Source: Allofournierella massiliensis | Lineage (GTDB): Bacteria > Bacillota > Clostridia > Oscillospirales > Ruminococcaceae | Direction of reading: 5' to 3' | Length of the DNA: 64,000 nt | Assembly (NCBI RefSeq): GCF_004345265.1 | Contig: NZ_SLUM01000019.1 | Span: forward strand, 18,790-82,789 | Part shown: piece after piece, positions 1-6,981 of the stretch | How the letters are laid out: each line of letters begins with the position of its first letter | Numbering within the stretch: position 1 is the first letter of the stretch | Made by a program: the position numbers and the translations under genes | The notes under the pieces: generated by a model | Databases searched by the model: none | Told to the model about the DNA's origin: nothing | What the model saw: only the letters and a program-made list of their open reading frames with translations

Positions 1-176
1 AGATCCAAATCAAGCCGCTCACATATCTCCATGCATGCCACACTTGTAGCAGCGATTCTACCGCTCGTTCTATCTGTATCTGCAGCTGAACCGCCGCTTT
101 GATCCACGCAGGACGAAAAAAGGAGCGTCGTCATCAATGCTGCCATAACCGGCAAAAATTTTCGCTTATTCCTCAT
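1..176 (-). CDS. Haem ABC transporter substrate-binding lipoprotein, IsdE/HtsA-like (N-terminal part only)
   Basis: The reading frame starts at the ATG at 176-174 and runs off the window start, so only about 58 residues are visible. They begin MRNKRKFLPVMAALMTTLLF and continue with a lipobox ending in SSC, so the mature protein should be lipid-anchored outside the membrane. After a short Ser/Gly/Asp spacer comes RIAATSVACMEICERLDLDL. This matches the first strand and helix of class III periplasmic-binding proteins (the R-I-V-A-T-S-V-A-x-x-E-I pattern of IsdE/FhuD/BtuF-type receptors). The start overlaps the stop of the Shp-like gene upstream by 11 bases, which suggests translational coupling. 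In streptococci Shp hands haem to the lipoprotein HtsA, so this order fits a haem relay. The ABC permease and ATPase would lie outside the window. Another metal-chelate ligand such as a cobamide or siderophore remains possible. Confidence 0.72.
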   Translation of the reverse strand, partial: MRNKRKFLPVMAALMTTLLFSSCVDQSGGSAADTDRTSGRIAATSVACMEICERLDLD

Positions 177-1035
177 TGTTCCAATCATCCAATTCAATTA
201 CGGAATCAAAGTCATCCTCTGCGGAATGTTCTGCAAAGTTTTCCTCTGGGTCTACCGGCCTTTTTTTGTAATGCACCAGCATCCAATATACGGCCAGCAG
301 CAAGCCGCCTGCGAGAAAAGCCGCAACGAACACCACTACAAATAGTGTGAACCAGGCGCTGACATCCAGAGAAATTGTTGTTTTCGTATTGTCTGCCGCA
401 GTTTCAGATTCTTCGTCTCCGGCTGCCAATGCTGCGCTGCCTCCTGTTGTCAGCCCCTGTACTTTCTCCAAAAGCTGACTTCCACCTTCATTCACTTGCT
501 GCGTGTCTTCTTCGCTCATCGGAACGAACCCGCCGGTATTTCCTTCCTCCCAATCATCAACGGTGATGTAGAAAATAACACTGCGTCCCATTGCCTCCAC
601 ATAGCACTCTGCCCGCAGAATCGCATCCCGGCCCGGAACTTTGACACGGTAGTCTGCTGTATCTTCTCCTTGTGCCGTACATACAGCTTCTCCATCCGTC
701 CAGGTGGAATCGCCCGGAGATTGAACCTGAATACTTACAGAGGAAATATTGCTCATCAGTCCAAATCGAAGGGATATATACTGATTCCCCGACTCATCTG
801 TTTCCAGCATTGCCTGAGAAGTTACCACACTCCCCACCATGGATTGCCCCAGCGCCTCGCTGGCTTCTCCCCCCGAATCCTCAATGACTCCTGTTTCGGG
901 GTGGCGATAGCTGCCATGTGCTGTACCACTTTCAAAGGTCAGGCTGTCTGCCCAGGCTCGTACCGAAAATGTCACGAGCAGGCAGATCAGCAAGGCAATT
1001 CCAACAATACTTTTCGCCTGTTTGCTCAGTTTCAT
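166..1035 (-). CDS. Shp-like cell-surface haem-binding protein with C-terminal membrane anchor
   Basis: The 289-residue product has a signal peptide (about 1-29), an extracellular domain (about 31-165), a linker, one membrane segment (about 228-250) and a short acidic cytoplasmic tail. The phrases HPETGVIEDSGGEAS and ALGQSMVGS, and the closing strand YVEAMGRSVIFYITVDDW, resemble the haem-binding domain of streptococcal Shp, a protein of nearly the same length and topology. Shp binds haem through two methionines. Here Met66 (GQSM) and Met149 (VEAMGR) fall at the corresponding places and are the candidate axial ligands. The start ATG overlaps the upstream TGA as ATGA, and the downstream lipoprotein starts inside this gene, so all three should be co-translated. 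Expected role: carrying haem from surface proteins to the lipoprotein receptor. The family call rests on recalled sequence patterns, not on an alignment. Confidence 0.72.
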   Translation of the reverse strand: MKLSKQAKSIVGIALLICLLVTFSVRAWADSLTFESGTAHGSYRHPETGVIEDSGGEASEALGQSMVGSVVTSQAMLETDESGNQYISLRFGLMSNISSVSIQVQSPGDSTWTDGEAVCTAQGEDTADYRVKVPGRDAILRAECYVEAMGRSVIFYITVDDWEEGNTGGFVPMSEEDTQQVNEGGSQLLEKVQGLTTGGSAALAAGDEESETAADNTKTTISLDVSAWFTLFVVVFVAAFLAGGLLLAVYWMLVHYKKRPVDPEENFAEHSAEDDFDSVIELDDWNNEE

Positions 1036-4000
1036 TTCATTCTCCTCTTATACCATACATATCCGGCTGCGCACCCGGCACCACAAAGAACGATCACCAT
1101 ACAAATCGCAGCCGGTATTGCAGCACTGCTGTGGAAAAGAATTTCGGATATCTCCTTTGCTGCATTGCCCACTACAGAAATTGCTCCACCTGCTTCGTTT
1201 TCATCCAAATTTGCACCAGAATTGCTGTTGCTGCTTTCAACATATTCATCGGCCGGTTTCATTGACTCGAAATCCAGCAGAAGACGCGCTTTTACCTCTA
1301 TGCTCATTGCATTGATGTACATTGTCATCAGCATAGGTGATTCCAGCGTATTGTTGTCAAATGCAAATGCGAAACTATCATAGTCGATGCCATCTTTGGT
1401 CAGTGCATTTTCTTTCTTCGTGGCTTGAATCCCATTATATTTTATATATTTGGGTCCGCCCCCTTCGATTCCAGCAACAGTATGTTGGATATAAATCGTC
1501 AGTGTGGCCTTTCCGTCTGTAACCACGATATCCGCATCAGGCAGCATATAATCCGCCATCATGCTGGCTTCGTCGCTGGCTTCTTTAACGGCCGTAACTG
1601 GAAGACGATATTCTCCATCCTCCAACTGTTCACTGGTGATCGCCTGCGTCGAGAAACTTCCGTTGCCTGCCTCAATCGTTCCACTGGTTGCACTCGGCGT
1701 CGGGGTAGGTGTTGCAGATACCTGTGCCGAGGTAGTGCTTCCCGAAGCGAAGTCCGACAGTACCACATAGAAGGTCTGTGTGCTCTTCATTACCGCATTT
1801 ACATATGCCTGACACTTCAGTGTTTGATTTGAAGAGTTGGTTATCGCCTGTGTGGACACAGTGACTGTTATGATCGTGGTAGGATAATTTCCGGCGCTGC
1901 TGATAAACGCGCTGTTCGCATCAAAATGGTAATACGGATCGCTGGTGGTATCCAGTGTCGCGGAATACTGTTTCCCCGCGTTATCAATAAATACAACATC
2001 CCTCAGCGGAGTACCTTCCGATGCATAATTGGGAATCGGATCGATTACATACAGCTTTAATTTTGCAGTATCGCCATCCACCGCTATGTCAGCGTAATTA
2101 TAGAACAGCGGATCACACATGCTTTCACTGGAGAAATTGGTGCCATTACGCATAGAAGCTTTCGCTGTATAATTGCCATTCTCCAATGTACCATTTGGCA
2201 CCGGTGTGGTGGTGGGTGCCGGGCTGGCAGTGGGAAGCGGACTGGCAGTAGGTGTTGGAGTGGTAGTGGGAGTCGGTGTTTGCTCAGAGTCAGTGCTTCC
2301 CGATGTAAAGTCAGACAACACCACATAGAAGGTCTGCGTAGTATTCATCACTGCATCTACATAAGCCTGGCATTTCAACGTCTGATTTTCAGATTCGCTC
2401 ACCGCCTGTGTGGGTACATTAACCGTTATGATCGTAGTGGGGTAATTTCCGGCGCTGCTGATAAACGCGCTGTTCGCATCAAAATGGTAATATGGATCGC
2501 TGGTGGTATCCAGTGTCGCGGAATACTGTTTCCCCGCGTTATCAATAAATACAACATCCTTCAACGGAGTGCCTTCCGATGCGTAATTGGGAATCGGATC
2601 GATTACATACAGCTTTAATTTTGCAGTATCGCCATCTACCGCTATATCAGCATAGCTATAGAACAACGGATCACACATGCTTTCACTGGAGAAATTAGTG
2701 CCATTGCGCATCGACACCTTGGCCGTATAATTTCCATCCGACAGCATACCTCCTGGTGTAGAAGTAGGCTTAACAGTAGGTACTGGGGTGGCGGTAGGTG
2801 CAGTCGTCGGTTTAGGTGTCGCCGTAGGAGCCACAGTAGGTATGGGGGTGGGTGTCACTGTTGTCCCTTCCGTTTTCTTAAACATCCAGGTCGAGAATTT
2901 GTTGGTATAGATGTAAACCGCGTCGTTTTCTCGATCCAGATAGTATGTTCCATCCCTGAAATCCGTAACCGGCCGACCGTTTTCTGTGATTTCTTCAAAC
3001 TCTGTTACCACATCATTATGCAATCGCCAAACCTGTAACTCCCCGTCTGCTTCCAACGGATAATCTAGTTTTACTTCCAGTACAATGTCTTCCTCGCTAT
3101 TATCGCCATATTCAAACCTGTTCCAGTTGTCCTCCAACTGGGTGCCATCCTCGCTGTACTTCTTATATTGTAACGACAAGTCCAGAAAATCTGCTCCGCC
3201 TGCATCAACTCCGGCCCGTTCAGCCAGTTCCTGTGCTTCTTCCGAATCACTTGCCAGCTCTGATGCAGAAAACGCATAATGCTTTCCTGTATTTTGAGCC
3301 TCCTCTTGCTTATGAGCCAGCTGATCCAATCCGTAAATTGTCGCACCGGTCACGGTATCACCGGAAACAATGCCAATTTCCTGACTTGTATTGTATTCCT
3401 GCTCATTCCCCTGATACTCGATTACAAAGTTCAAGGTACCAGTATAATTTCCCTCCTGTGCTGCGGCCACATCTTCCGCCATCACGGAGATTCTGCCAGT
3501 GGATTGCTGACTGTATTCCGTCAGACGAGCCCACTGCAAGGAGTTGTAGCTGTTCAATTTCTGCCCTTGCTCTGTCGCAAGCACTGCAGTTGCAGCTGCT
3601 GTTACCCGGATGCTGCCTCCTTGCAAATCTTTCCCTCCACTTAGGGATACTGTATAATCCACAGCGGTATTGTGCACCGGACTCAGTTCCCCTAAGGTAG
3701 TAGCCGCCGGAATCGTCACGCTATAATCAGAGGTCTTCGGCGCAACCACGGCATTCAAATCCGTACCTTCCATCACAATTTCCCACTGCTCTTCCGCTGC
3801 ATTGGGACTAATCGAGTCACTATCATCCGGATTAAATTCTTTTGCGACAGGTTCTTCCGTTTGTATCGGAGTCCCACCCTGCTCTTGCGGATTTTGTTTT
3901 TCAGATGCAGACGGCACAGATACTTCTTGCTTGGCCAGGTCCTCAGCACCCTGTTGTTCGTTCGAATCGGTCGGCTCCGGTACAACCGTTTGCTGCAAAG

Positions 4001-4199
4001 AATCCCTTTCATCGCTTTGCGCCGTTTTCACCGTTTCGGATGATGACCGCTGAGATTCCAAAGACTCATCTTCTTCCATTATCAAGGCTTCGCCACCGGA
4101 AACAGGCAGGTCCTGTTCCGCAGCAAAGGTCGGCAAAGCGTTTCCCCACGCGATCAGCCCCGCCAACATGATTGCTGTTATACGATGTAGCAATTTCAT
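1032..4199 (-). CDS. Large membrane-anchored surface protein with three NEAT/Shp-like haem-binding-type domains
   Basis: I place the start at the ATG at 4199 (MKLLHRITAIMLAGLIAWG), preceded by AGGA at good spacing. The longer frame upstream would run through a perfect hairpin. The product is 1055 residues: signal peptide; acidic Ser/Glu/Gln-rich stretch to about 140; a beta module (about 155-270) ending GNYTGTLNFVIEY; a region to about 445; then three domains separated by Pro/Thr linkers; a membrane segment near 1020-1045 and a basic tail. Domains 1 and 2 (about 485-640 and 670-820) are near-identical copies beginning DGNYTAK or NGNYTAK. Domain 3 (about 850-1000) looks most like a NEAT domain (DGEYRLPV, ADIVVTDGKATLTIYI). 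Each has an S-M near its start and a methionine in a closing strand (VDAVMNTTQTFYV, YINAMSIEV), matching Shp's two-Met haem ligation. It probably captures haem at the surface for the Shp-like protein downstream. Confidence 0.68.
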   Translation of the reverse strand: MKLLHRITAIMLAGLIAWGNALPTFAAEQDLPVSGGEALIMEEDESLESQRSSSETVKTAQSDERDSLQQTVVPEPTDSNEQQGAEDLAKQEVSVPSASEKQNPQEQGGTPIQTEEPVAKEFNPDDSDSISPNAAEEQWEIVMEGTDLNAVVAPKTSDYSVTIPAATTLGELSPVHNTAVDYTVSLSGGKDLQGGSIRVTAAATAVLATEQGQKLNSYNSLQWARLTEYSQQSTGRISVMAEDVAAAQEGNYTGTLNFVIEYQGNEQEYNTSQEIGIVSGDTVTGATIYGLDQLAHKQEEAQNTGKHYAFSASELASDSEEAQELAERAGVDAGGADFLDLSLQYKKYSEDGTQLEDNWNRFEYGDNSEEDIVLEVKLDYPLEADGELQVWRLHNDVVTEFEEITENGRPVTDFRDGTYYLDRENDAVYIYTNKFSTWMFKKTEGTTVTPTPIPTVAPTATPKPTTAPTATPVPTVKPTSTPGGMLSDGNYTAKVSMRNGTNFSSESMCDPLFYSYADIAVDGDTAKLKLYVIDPIPNYASEGTPLKDVVFIDNAGKQYSATLDTTSDPYYHFDANSAFISSAGNYPTTIITVNVPTQAVSESENQTLKCQAYVDAVMNTTQTFYVVLSDFTSGSTDSEQTPTPTTTPTPTASPLPTASPAPTTTPVPNGTLENGNYTAKASMRNGTNFSSESMCDPLFYNYADIAVDGDTAKLKLYVIDPIPNYASEGTPLRDVVFIDNAGKQYSATLDTTSDPYYHFDANSAFISSAGNYPTTIITVTVSTQAITNSSNQTLKCQAYVNAVMKSTQTFYVVLSDFASGSTTSAQVSATPTPTPSATSGTIEAGNGSFSTQAITSEQLEDGEYRLPVTAVKEASDEASMMADYMLPDADIVVTDGKATLTIYIQHTVAGIEGGGPKYIKYNGIQATKKENALTKDGIDYDSFAFAFDNNTLESPMLMTMYINAMSIEVKARLLLDFESMKPADEYVESSNSNSGANLDENEAGGAISVVGNAAKEISEILFHSSAAIPAAICMVIVLCGAGCAAGYVWYKRRMK

Positions 4200-4230
4200 A
4201 AGCATCCTCGCCATCTTCACAATAAAAGTG

Positions 4231-4264
4231 GTGGATACCCGCCGACTGTGCAGCGGGTATCCAC
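4231..4264 (-). terminator. Perfect 12-bp hairpin between two surface-protein genes (attenuator or partial terminator)
   Basis: The arms GTGGATACCCGC (4231-4242) and GCGGGTATCCAC (4253-4264) are exact inverted repeats around a 10-base loop. On the minus strand the stem is followed by CACTTTTATT, a short U-rich tail. It lies just past the stop of the upstream gene (4284) and before the start of the next (4199). It may therefore end part of the transcripts and make the first secreted protein more abundant than the large one. Confidence 0.6.
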
Positions 4265-4283
4265 AGGTCATTAAACTGTTATA

Positions 4284-5228
4284 TTATGCGGCAGCATAGT
4301 AATTAATGGTAAAGTTTGCGGTACCGGTATAATTGCCTGCCGCCGCATTCGCAACATCTGCAGCCTTCACGGTGATCTGACCGGTCAGAGTGCTCTCGGC
4401 AGAAGCCTGCTGCGTACCGAAGCTGTTGGTATAAGAAATGGTATTACCCTCACTGGACAGTTTACCTTCAGCCTCCGCGGAAACCTCGATATAACTGCCC
4501 TCGGTCAGATTGTTTGCGGAAACCTGTACGGAGATATCCTTCACAGTATCCTGCTCAGTGCTCAGTTCGCCCAGTGCAACACTGGCAGGCACGGTGACGC
4601 TGTAGGTGGGCTGTACCGCAACCTGTGCGGTGATTTCCATGCTCTGAGTACTGGTTTCAGTTGCATCAGACCCAGAAGAGGCGGCCTGAAGGTTAGTGAT
4701 TTTAACCACGAAATTCTGAGTAGTATTCATGACTACATTCACGAACGCACTGCAGTCGAGCCCTTCTTCAAAGCTGTCCACAGCGGAGCGAGGGAGGGTA
4801 AATTTCACCGCCTGGGTAGACAACTCATCACCCGCATTGATCCCGAACAAAGCGCCAGTGGTATCGAATGTTTTCACCGCTTTTGTAGTGATGTCAGATT
4901 CGCCGTTATAGGTATCTTCTCCAATGGTGATCGTCACATCTTTAATCGTTCCGTCAGTGCCCTGATCCGAGAAAGCAGGAACCGGATACGCCACATAAAC
5001 AGTCAGCTCCGCATTGGCATCCGTGAGCACAACATCCGCTTCATGCGCAAAAATAGGATCGCACATGCTATAGTTGGCAGGATTTGAGGCATTGTGGAAA
5101 TGTACTGTGCCCTTGTAATCCCCATTTGCAAGGCCGGCATCGGCTGCAAATGCACTGATGCTGCTCATGCTGGCCAACATACCGATAGCCAGCACGGAAC
5201 TAGCCAGGCGTTTGAAGTTAAATTTCAT
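4284..5228 (-). CDS. Secreted protein with NEAT/Shp-like haem-binding-type domain plus beta module
   Basis: The 314-residue product has a signal peptide (about 1-28, ending SAFA). An N-terminal domain (about 30-185) starts NGDYKGTVHF, carries YSMCDPIFAHEADVVL and closes with FVNVVMNTTQNFVVKITNL. These match the tandem domains of the neighbouring large protein, including the two candidate haem-ligand methionines. The C-terminal part (about 205-314) begins YSVTVPASVALGEL and ends GNYTGTANFTINYYAAA; it is the same module found in the large protein. There is no membrane anchor or sorting signal, so the protein may be released, or held through the module: a haemophore-like role is plausible. AAAGGAG precedes the ATG at 5228. 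It is the second gene of the operon and lies just before the hairpin that may limit downstream expression. Haem binding is inferred. Confidence 0.68.
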   Translation of the reverse strand: MKFNFKRLASSVLAIGMLASMSSISAFAADAGLANGDYKGTVHFHNASNPANYSMCDPIFAHEADVVLTDANAELTVYVAYPVPAFSDQGTDGTIKDVTITIGEDTYNGESDITTKAVKTFDTTGALFGINAGDELSTQAVKFTLPRSAVDSFEEGLDCSAFVNVVMNTTQNFVVKITNLQAASSGSDATETSTQSMEITAQVAVQPTYSVTVPASVALGELSTEQDTVKDISVQVSANNLTEGSYIEVSAEAEGKLSSEGNTISYTNSFGTQQASAESTLTGQITVKAADVANAAAGNYTGTANFTINYYAAA

Positions 5229-5300
5229 TGTGTCTACACTCCTTTTGATTTGATGGTGGATTTGCGTTTATGATTCAGCGCATTCGCGCAAAACCCATAT

Positions 5301-5768
5301 TCATGTTACCTTCAGAATACAGTTGACCGTTGCCCCATTTCGAGGGGAATAGGTCTCATCCATGGAAAAGGTATCGTACTGTATCGTCAGCTCATACTCA
5401 CCTGCTTCCAAAGCTCTATCCAGCGTAATGTCATACAAATGATCCCCCGGACGTATGAGCTTGGACTGATAGATTTGCTCTTCTCCGATTAAAAATGTGA
5501 TCTGGAAATACACTTCGTTTTCTTCCGGGTTAGTCAGTTCTATTTGAACATCCGTTGTATCGGCCGGAATTGAAATTGTAGAGTACCCCGGAATTTCAAT
5601 CCCTTTTTCAGTGCTTTCCTCGGTTGTTTGCCAGCTCTGCGCCTGTTCAAATTCCGGCACAAAACTTGTAACCTCTTTGGGTCTGGTGTTTTGGTATATT
5701 GCTGCAGCTGCCAAAATCACCGCAACACCAATAAGCACAATGACTTTTGCTCTACATTTTATCCACAT
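5301..5768 (-). CDS. Small membrane-anchored extracellular beta protein, first gene of the haem operon
   Basis: I do not recognise a named family. The 155 residues comprise a short basic start, one membrane segment (about 9-25), a linker, and a single extracellular beta-rich domain (about 58-155). The domain contains IPGYSTISIPADTTDVQIEL, a central YFQITFLIGEEQIYQSKLI and a final GATVNCILKVT. No cysteine pairs or catalytic motifs stand out. AGAGGAAA precedes the ATG. It is the first gene after the promoter at 5943-5971, which has a long leader containing two palindromes and a hairpin. Its position and topology suggest an accessory of the surface haem proteins, for example a docking or folding partner for the beta module both neighbours share. 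That role is inference only. Confidence 0.6.
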   Translation of the reverse strand: MWIKCRAKVIVLIGVAVILAAAAIYQNTRPKEVTSFVPEFEQAQSWQTTEESTEKGIEIPGYSTISIPADTTDVQIELTNPEENEVYFQITFLIGEEQIYQSKLIRPGDHLYDITLDRALEAGEYELTIQYDTFSMDETYSPRNGATVNCILKVT

Positions 5769-5786
5769 ATATATTTCCTCTTTTCA

Positions 5787-5802
5787 GTTAGTATTAGCTA
5801 AC
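5787..5802. promoter_or_regulatory. GTTAG-N6-CTAAC operator, copy 1
   Basis: An exact inverted repeat GTTAG (5787-5791) / CTAAC (5798-5802) with a 6-base spacer lies about 20 bases before the first gene of the minus-strand operon. The same 5-6-5 layout occurs at 5865-5886 and 6945-6962. The half-site resembles the TTAG/CTAA half-sites of DtxR/IdeR-type iron-regulator boxes, so an iron repressor encoded elsewhere is the leading candidate; the local TetR is less likely. Confidence 0.55.
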
Positions 5803-5816
5803 CATGTGCTCAAAAT

Positions 5817-5841
5817 AAACCGCCCCTTTTGCAGGCGGTTT
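5817..5841 (-). other. Leader hairpin between two operators
   Basis: AAACCGCC (5817-5824) and GGCGGTTT (5834-5841) form an exact 8-bp stem with a 9-base loop. It lies in the predicted leader of the minus-strand haem operon between the two GTTAG palindromes. On the minus strand the stem is followed by ATTTTG, so it could be a weak attenuator or an mRNA-stabilising element. Confidence 0.4.
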
Positions 5842-5864
5842 CACTGTACGTATACATTTTTTCA

Positions 5865-5886
5865 ATAGTTAGTTTAAGCTAACTAT
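5865..5886. promoter_or_regulatory. GTTAG-N6-CTAAC operator, copy 2 (longest palindrome)
   Basis: ATAGTTAG (5865-5872) and CTAACTAT (5879-5886) are perfect 8-bp arms around TTTAAG. It lies about 100 bases upstream of the first gene of the haem operon. A possible secondary minus-strand promoter, TTAAAC then 17 bases then TATACG, would overlap it, so a protein bound here could block that promoter as well as read-through from the main one. Confidence 0.6.
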
Positions 5887-5942
5887 CACCTGAAAAAGAA
5901 GCGGCTCACGCCGTTTTCTCAATCATCCTGTTATTTGACTAA

Positions 5943-5971
5943 AGAATAACACCGTTATTTGCCCACGTCAA
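5943..5971 (-). promoter_or_regulatory. Main promoter of the surface haem operon with an operator in its spacer
   Basis: On the minus strand TTGACG (5971-5966) is followed by exactly 17 bases and then TATTCT (5948-5943). The palindrome AATAACACCGTTATT (5945-5959) overlaps the -10 box and fills most of the spacer, so a bound repressor would exclude RNA polymerase. The leader to the first gene would be about 165 bases. Confidence 0.62.
5945..5959. promoter_or_regulatory. Probable TetR operator, copy A
   Basis: AATAAC / ACC / GTTATT is a perfect 15-bp palindrome with a 3-base centre. Read on the minus strand its core ATAACGGTGTTAT is identical, base for base, to the site at 6281-6293 just after the tetR promoter. 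A further half-site TGTTATT at 5929-5935 pairs with AATAACA at 5945-5951. Two identical copies in the two divergent promoters flanking a tetR gene make this the likely TetR operator. Confidence 0.62.
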
Positions 5972-6240
5972 CACTCTGTCGCTTTTATTATCATAAAGCG
6001 ATATAATACCACAATATTAAAAAATTTTGTTTCTCTTTAAAATACAGTCCAATTTACACAACTACCAAATTATTCCATCACACTTATGTCGATAGTGACA
6101 AGTACCATGCCATACAATCGTATCAAAATCGGCTCTCTGGAAAAGCAAAATTCATTTCGTTACTTCATCAATATCTCCAACTGTTCACCTGAATCTAAAA
6201 GAGATATTTCCATAGCACTTGCAGAATGTTTTCGGTCGTC

Positions 6241-6269
6241 TTGACAGCATATTAAAAGAGATGTATTAT
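6241..6269 (+). promoter_or_regulatory. tetR promoter
   Basis: A consensus -35 TTGACA (6241-6246) is followed by 17 bases and TATTAT (6264-6269), with a TG extension just before the -10. The downstream gene starts at 6306. The spacing is ideal and the next 25 bases contain the palindrome that I take to be the autoregulatory operator. Confidence 0.7.
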
Positions 6270-6280
6270 AGCAGTGTTAC

Positions 6281-6293
6281 ATAACGGTGTTAT
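6281..6293. promoter_or_regulatory. Probable TetR operator, copy B (autoregulatory)
   Basis: ATAAC / GGT / GTTAT is a 13-bp palindrome in the start region of the tetR transcript, directly before the ribosome site AAGGAGA. It is the same 13-bp core as the site inside the divergent promoter at 5943-5971. This is the normal position for a repressor to control its own gene. Confidence 0.6.
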
Positions 6294-6305
6294 AAGGAGA
6301 ATATT

Positions 6306-6923
6306 ATGGAAGAAAAATCAACTGGCACTCTTGAGAGCATCCAGGAGGCTGCTATGCAAGAATTTCTAGAAAAAGGCTTTCAAGGTGCCTCCCTGCGCCA
6401 GATTGTGAAAAACGCCGGTGTAACCACTGGTGCTTTCTATGGATATTTCTCCAGCAAAGAAGCTCTTTTCAACGCCCTTGTAGAGCCCCACGCCGTTGCC
6501 CTTATGGGAAAGTTTATGGAAGCCCAATCCTCTTTTGCCGAGTTGCCTGAAGAAGAACAGGCTACTTGCATGGGGAATGCGTCTGGAGCCTGTGTAAGGT
6601 GGATGGTGGATTATATCTGTCAGCATCGGGAACCGGTTAAACTGCTGCTCTGCAGATCGGAGGGAACCAGTTATGAACACTTTGTCCACAACATGGTAGA
6701 AGTGGAGGTGGAGTATACGCTCCGCTACATGGATGTTCTCCGACGTTTGGGGCAAACTCTTCCGGAACTGAGTCAGTCTCTCTGCCATATCATCGCCAGC
6801 GGAATGTTCAATGGACTTTTTGAGATCGTCGTACATGATATGCCGAAAGAACAGGCTCTGCGGGATGTAGAACAGTTCCGCACTTTCTACACGGGTGGAT
6901 GGCTGAAATTGATGGGGGGATGA
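6306..6923 (+). CDS. TetR/AcrR-family transcriptional regulator
   Basis: The 205-residue product has a classic TetR N-terminal DNA-binding domain (about 8-55): IQEAAMQEFLEKGFQGASL, then QIVKNAGVTTGAFYGYFSSK, the typical helix-turn-helix with the YFSSKEAL tail. The remainder is an all-helical ligand-binding and dimerisation domain of typical length with several Cys and His residues; the ligand cannot be read from sequence. AAGGAGA precedes the ATG. It sits between the divergent haem-surface operon and a pair of ABC transporters. Two identical palindromes in the flanking promoters suggest that it represses both its own gene and the haem operon. The ABC genes follow 58 bases downstream, so they may be read from the same transcript as well as through the GTTAG site. 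Confidence 0.88.
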   Translation: MEEKSTGTLESIQEAAMQEFLEKGFQGASLRQIVKNAGVTTGAFYGYFSSKEALFNALVEPHAVALMGKFMEAQSSFAELPEEEQATCMGNASGACVRWMVDYICQHREPVKLLLCRSEGTSYEHFVHNMVEVEVEYTLRYMDVLRRLGQTLPELSQSLCHIIASGMFNGLFEIVVHDMPKEQALRDVEQFRTFYTGGWLKLMGG

Positions 6924-6944
6924 CCCCTATCTTTTTTGAATATT

Positions 6945-6962
6945 AGTTAGTTATTGCTAACT
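6945..6962. promoter_or_regulatory. GTTAG-N6-CTAAC operator, copy 3
   Basis: AGTTAG (6945-6950) and CTAACT (6957-6962) are exact 6-bp arms around TTATTG, in the short gap between tetR and the first ABC gene. The same palindrome occurs twice before the haem operon. This suggests that the ABC pair and the surface proteins answer to one regulator. Confidence 0.55.
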
Positions 6963-6981
6963 TGCAGAAGGAGGTTTTTTC

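Noticed and set aside
4200..4271. Upstream start at 4271 for the large haem-locus protein
   Set aside because: The extra 24 codons would be encoded through a perfect transcription hairpin and precede a good signal peptide with its own AGGA site.
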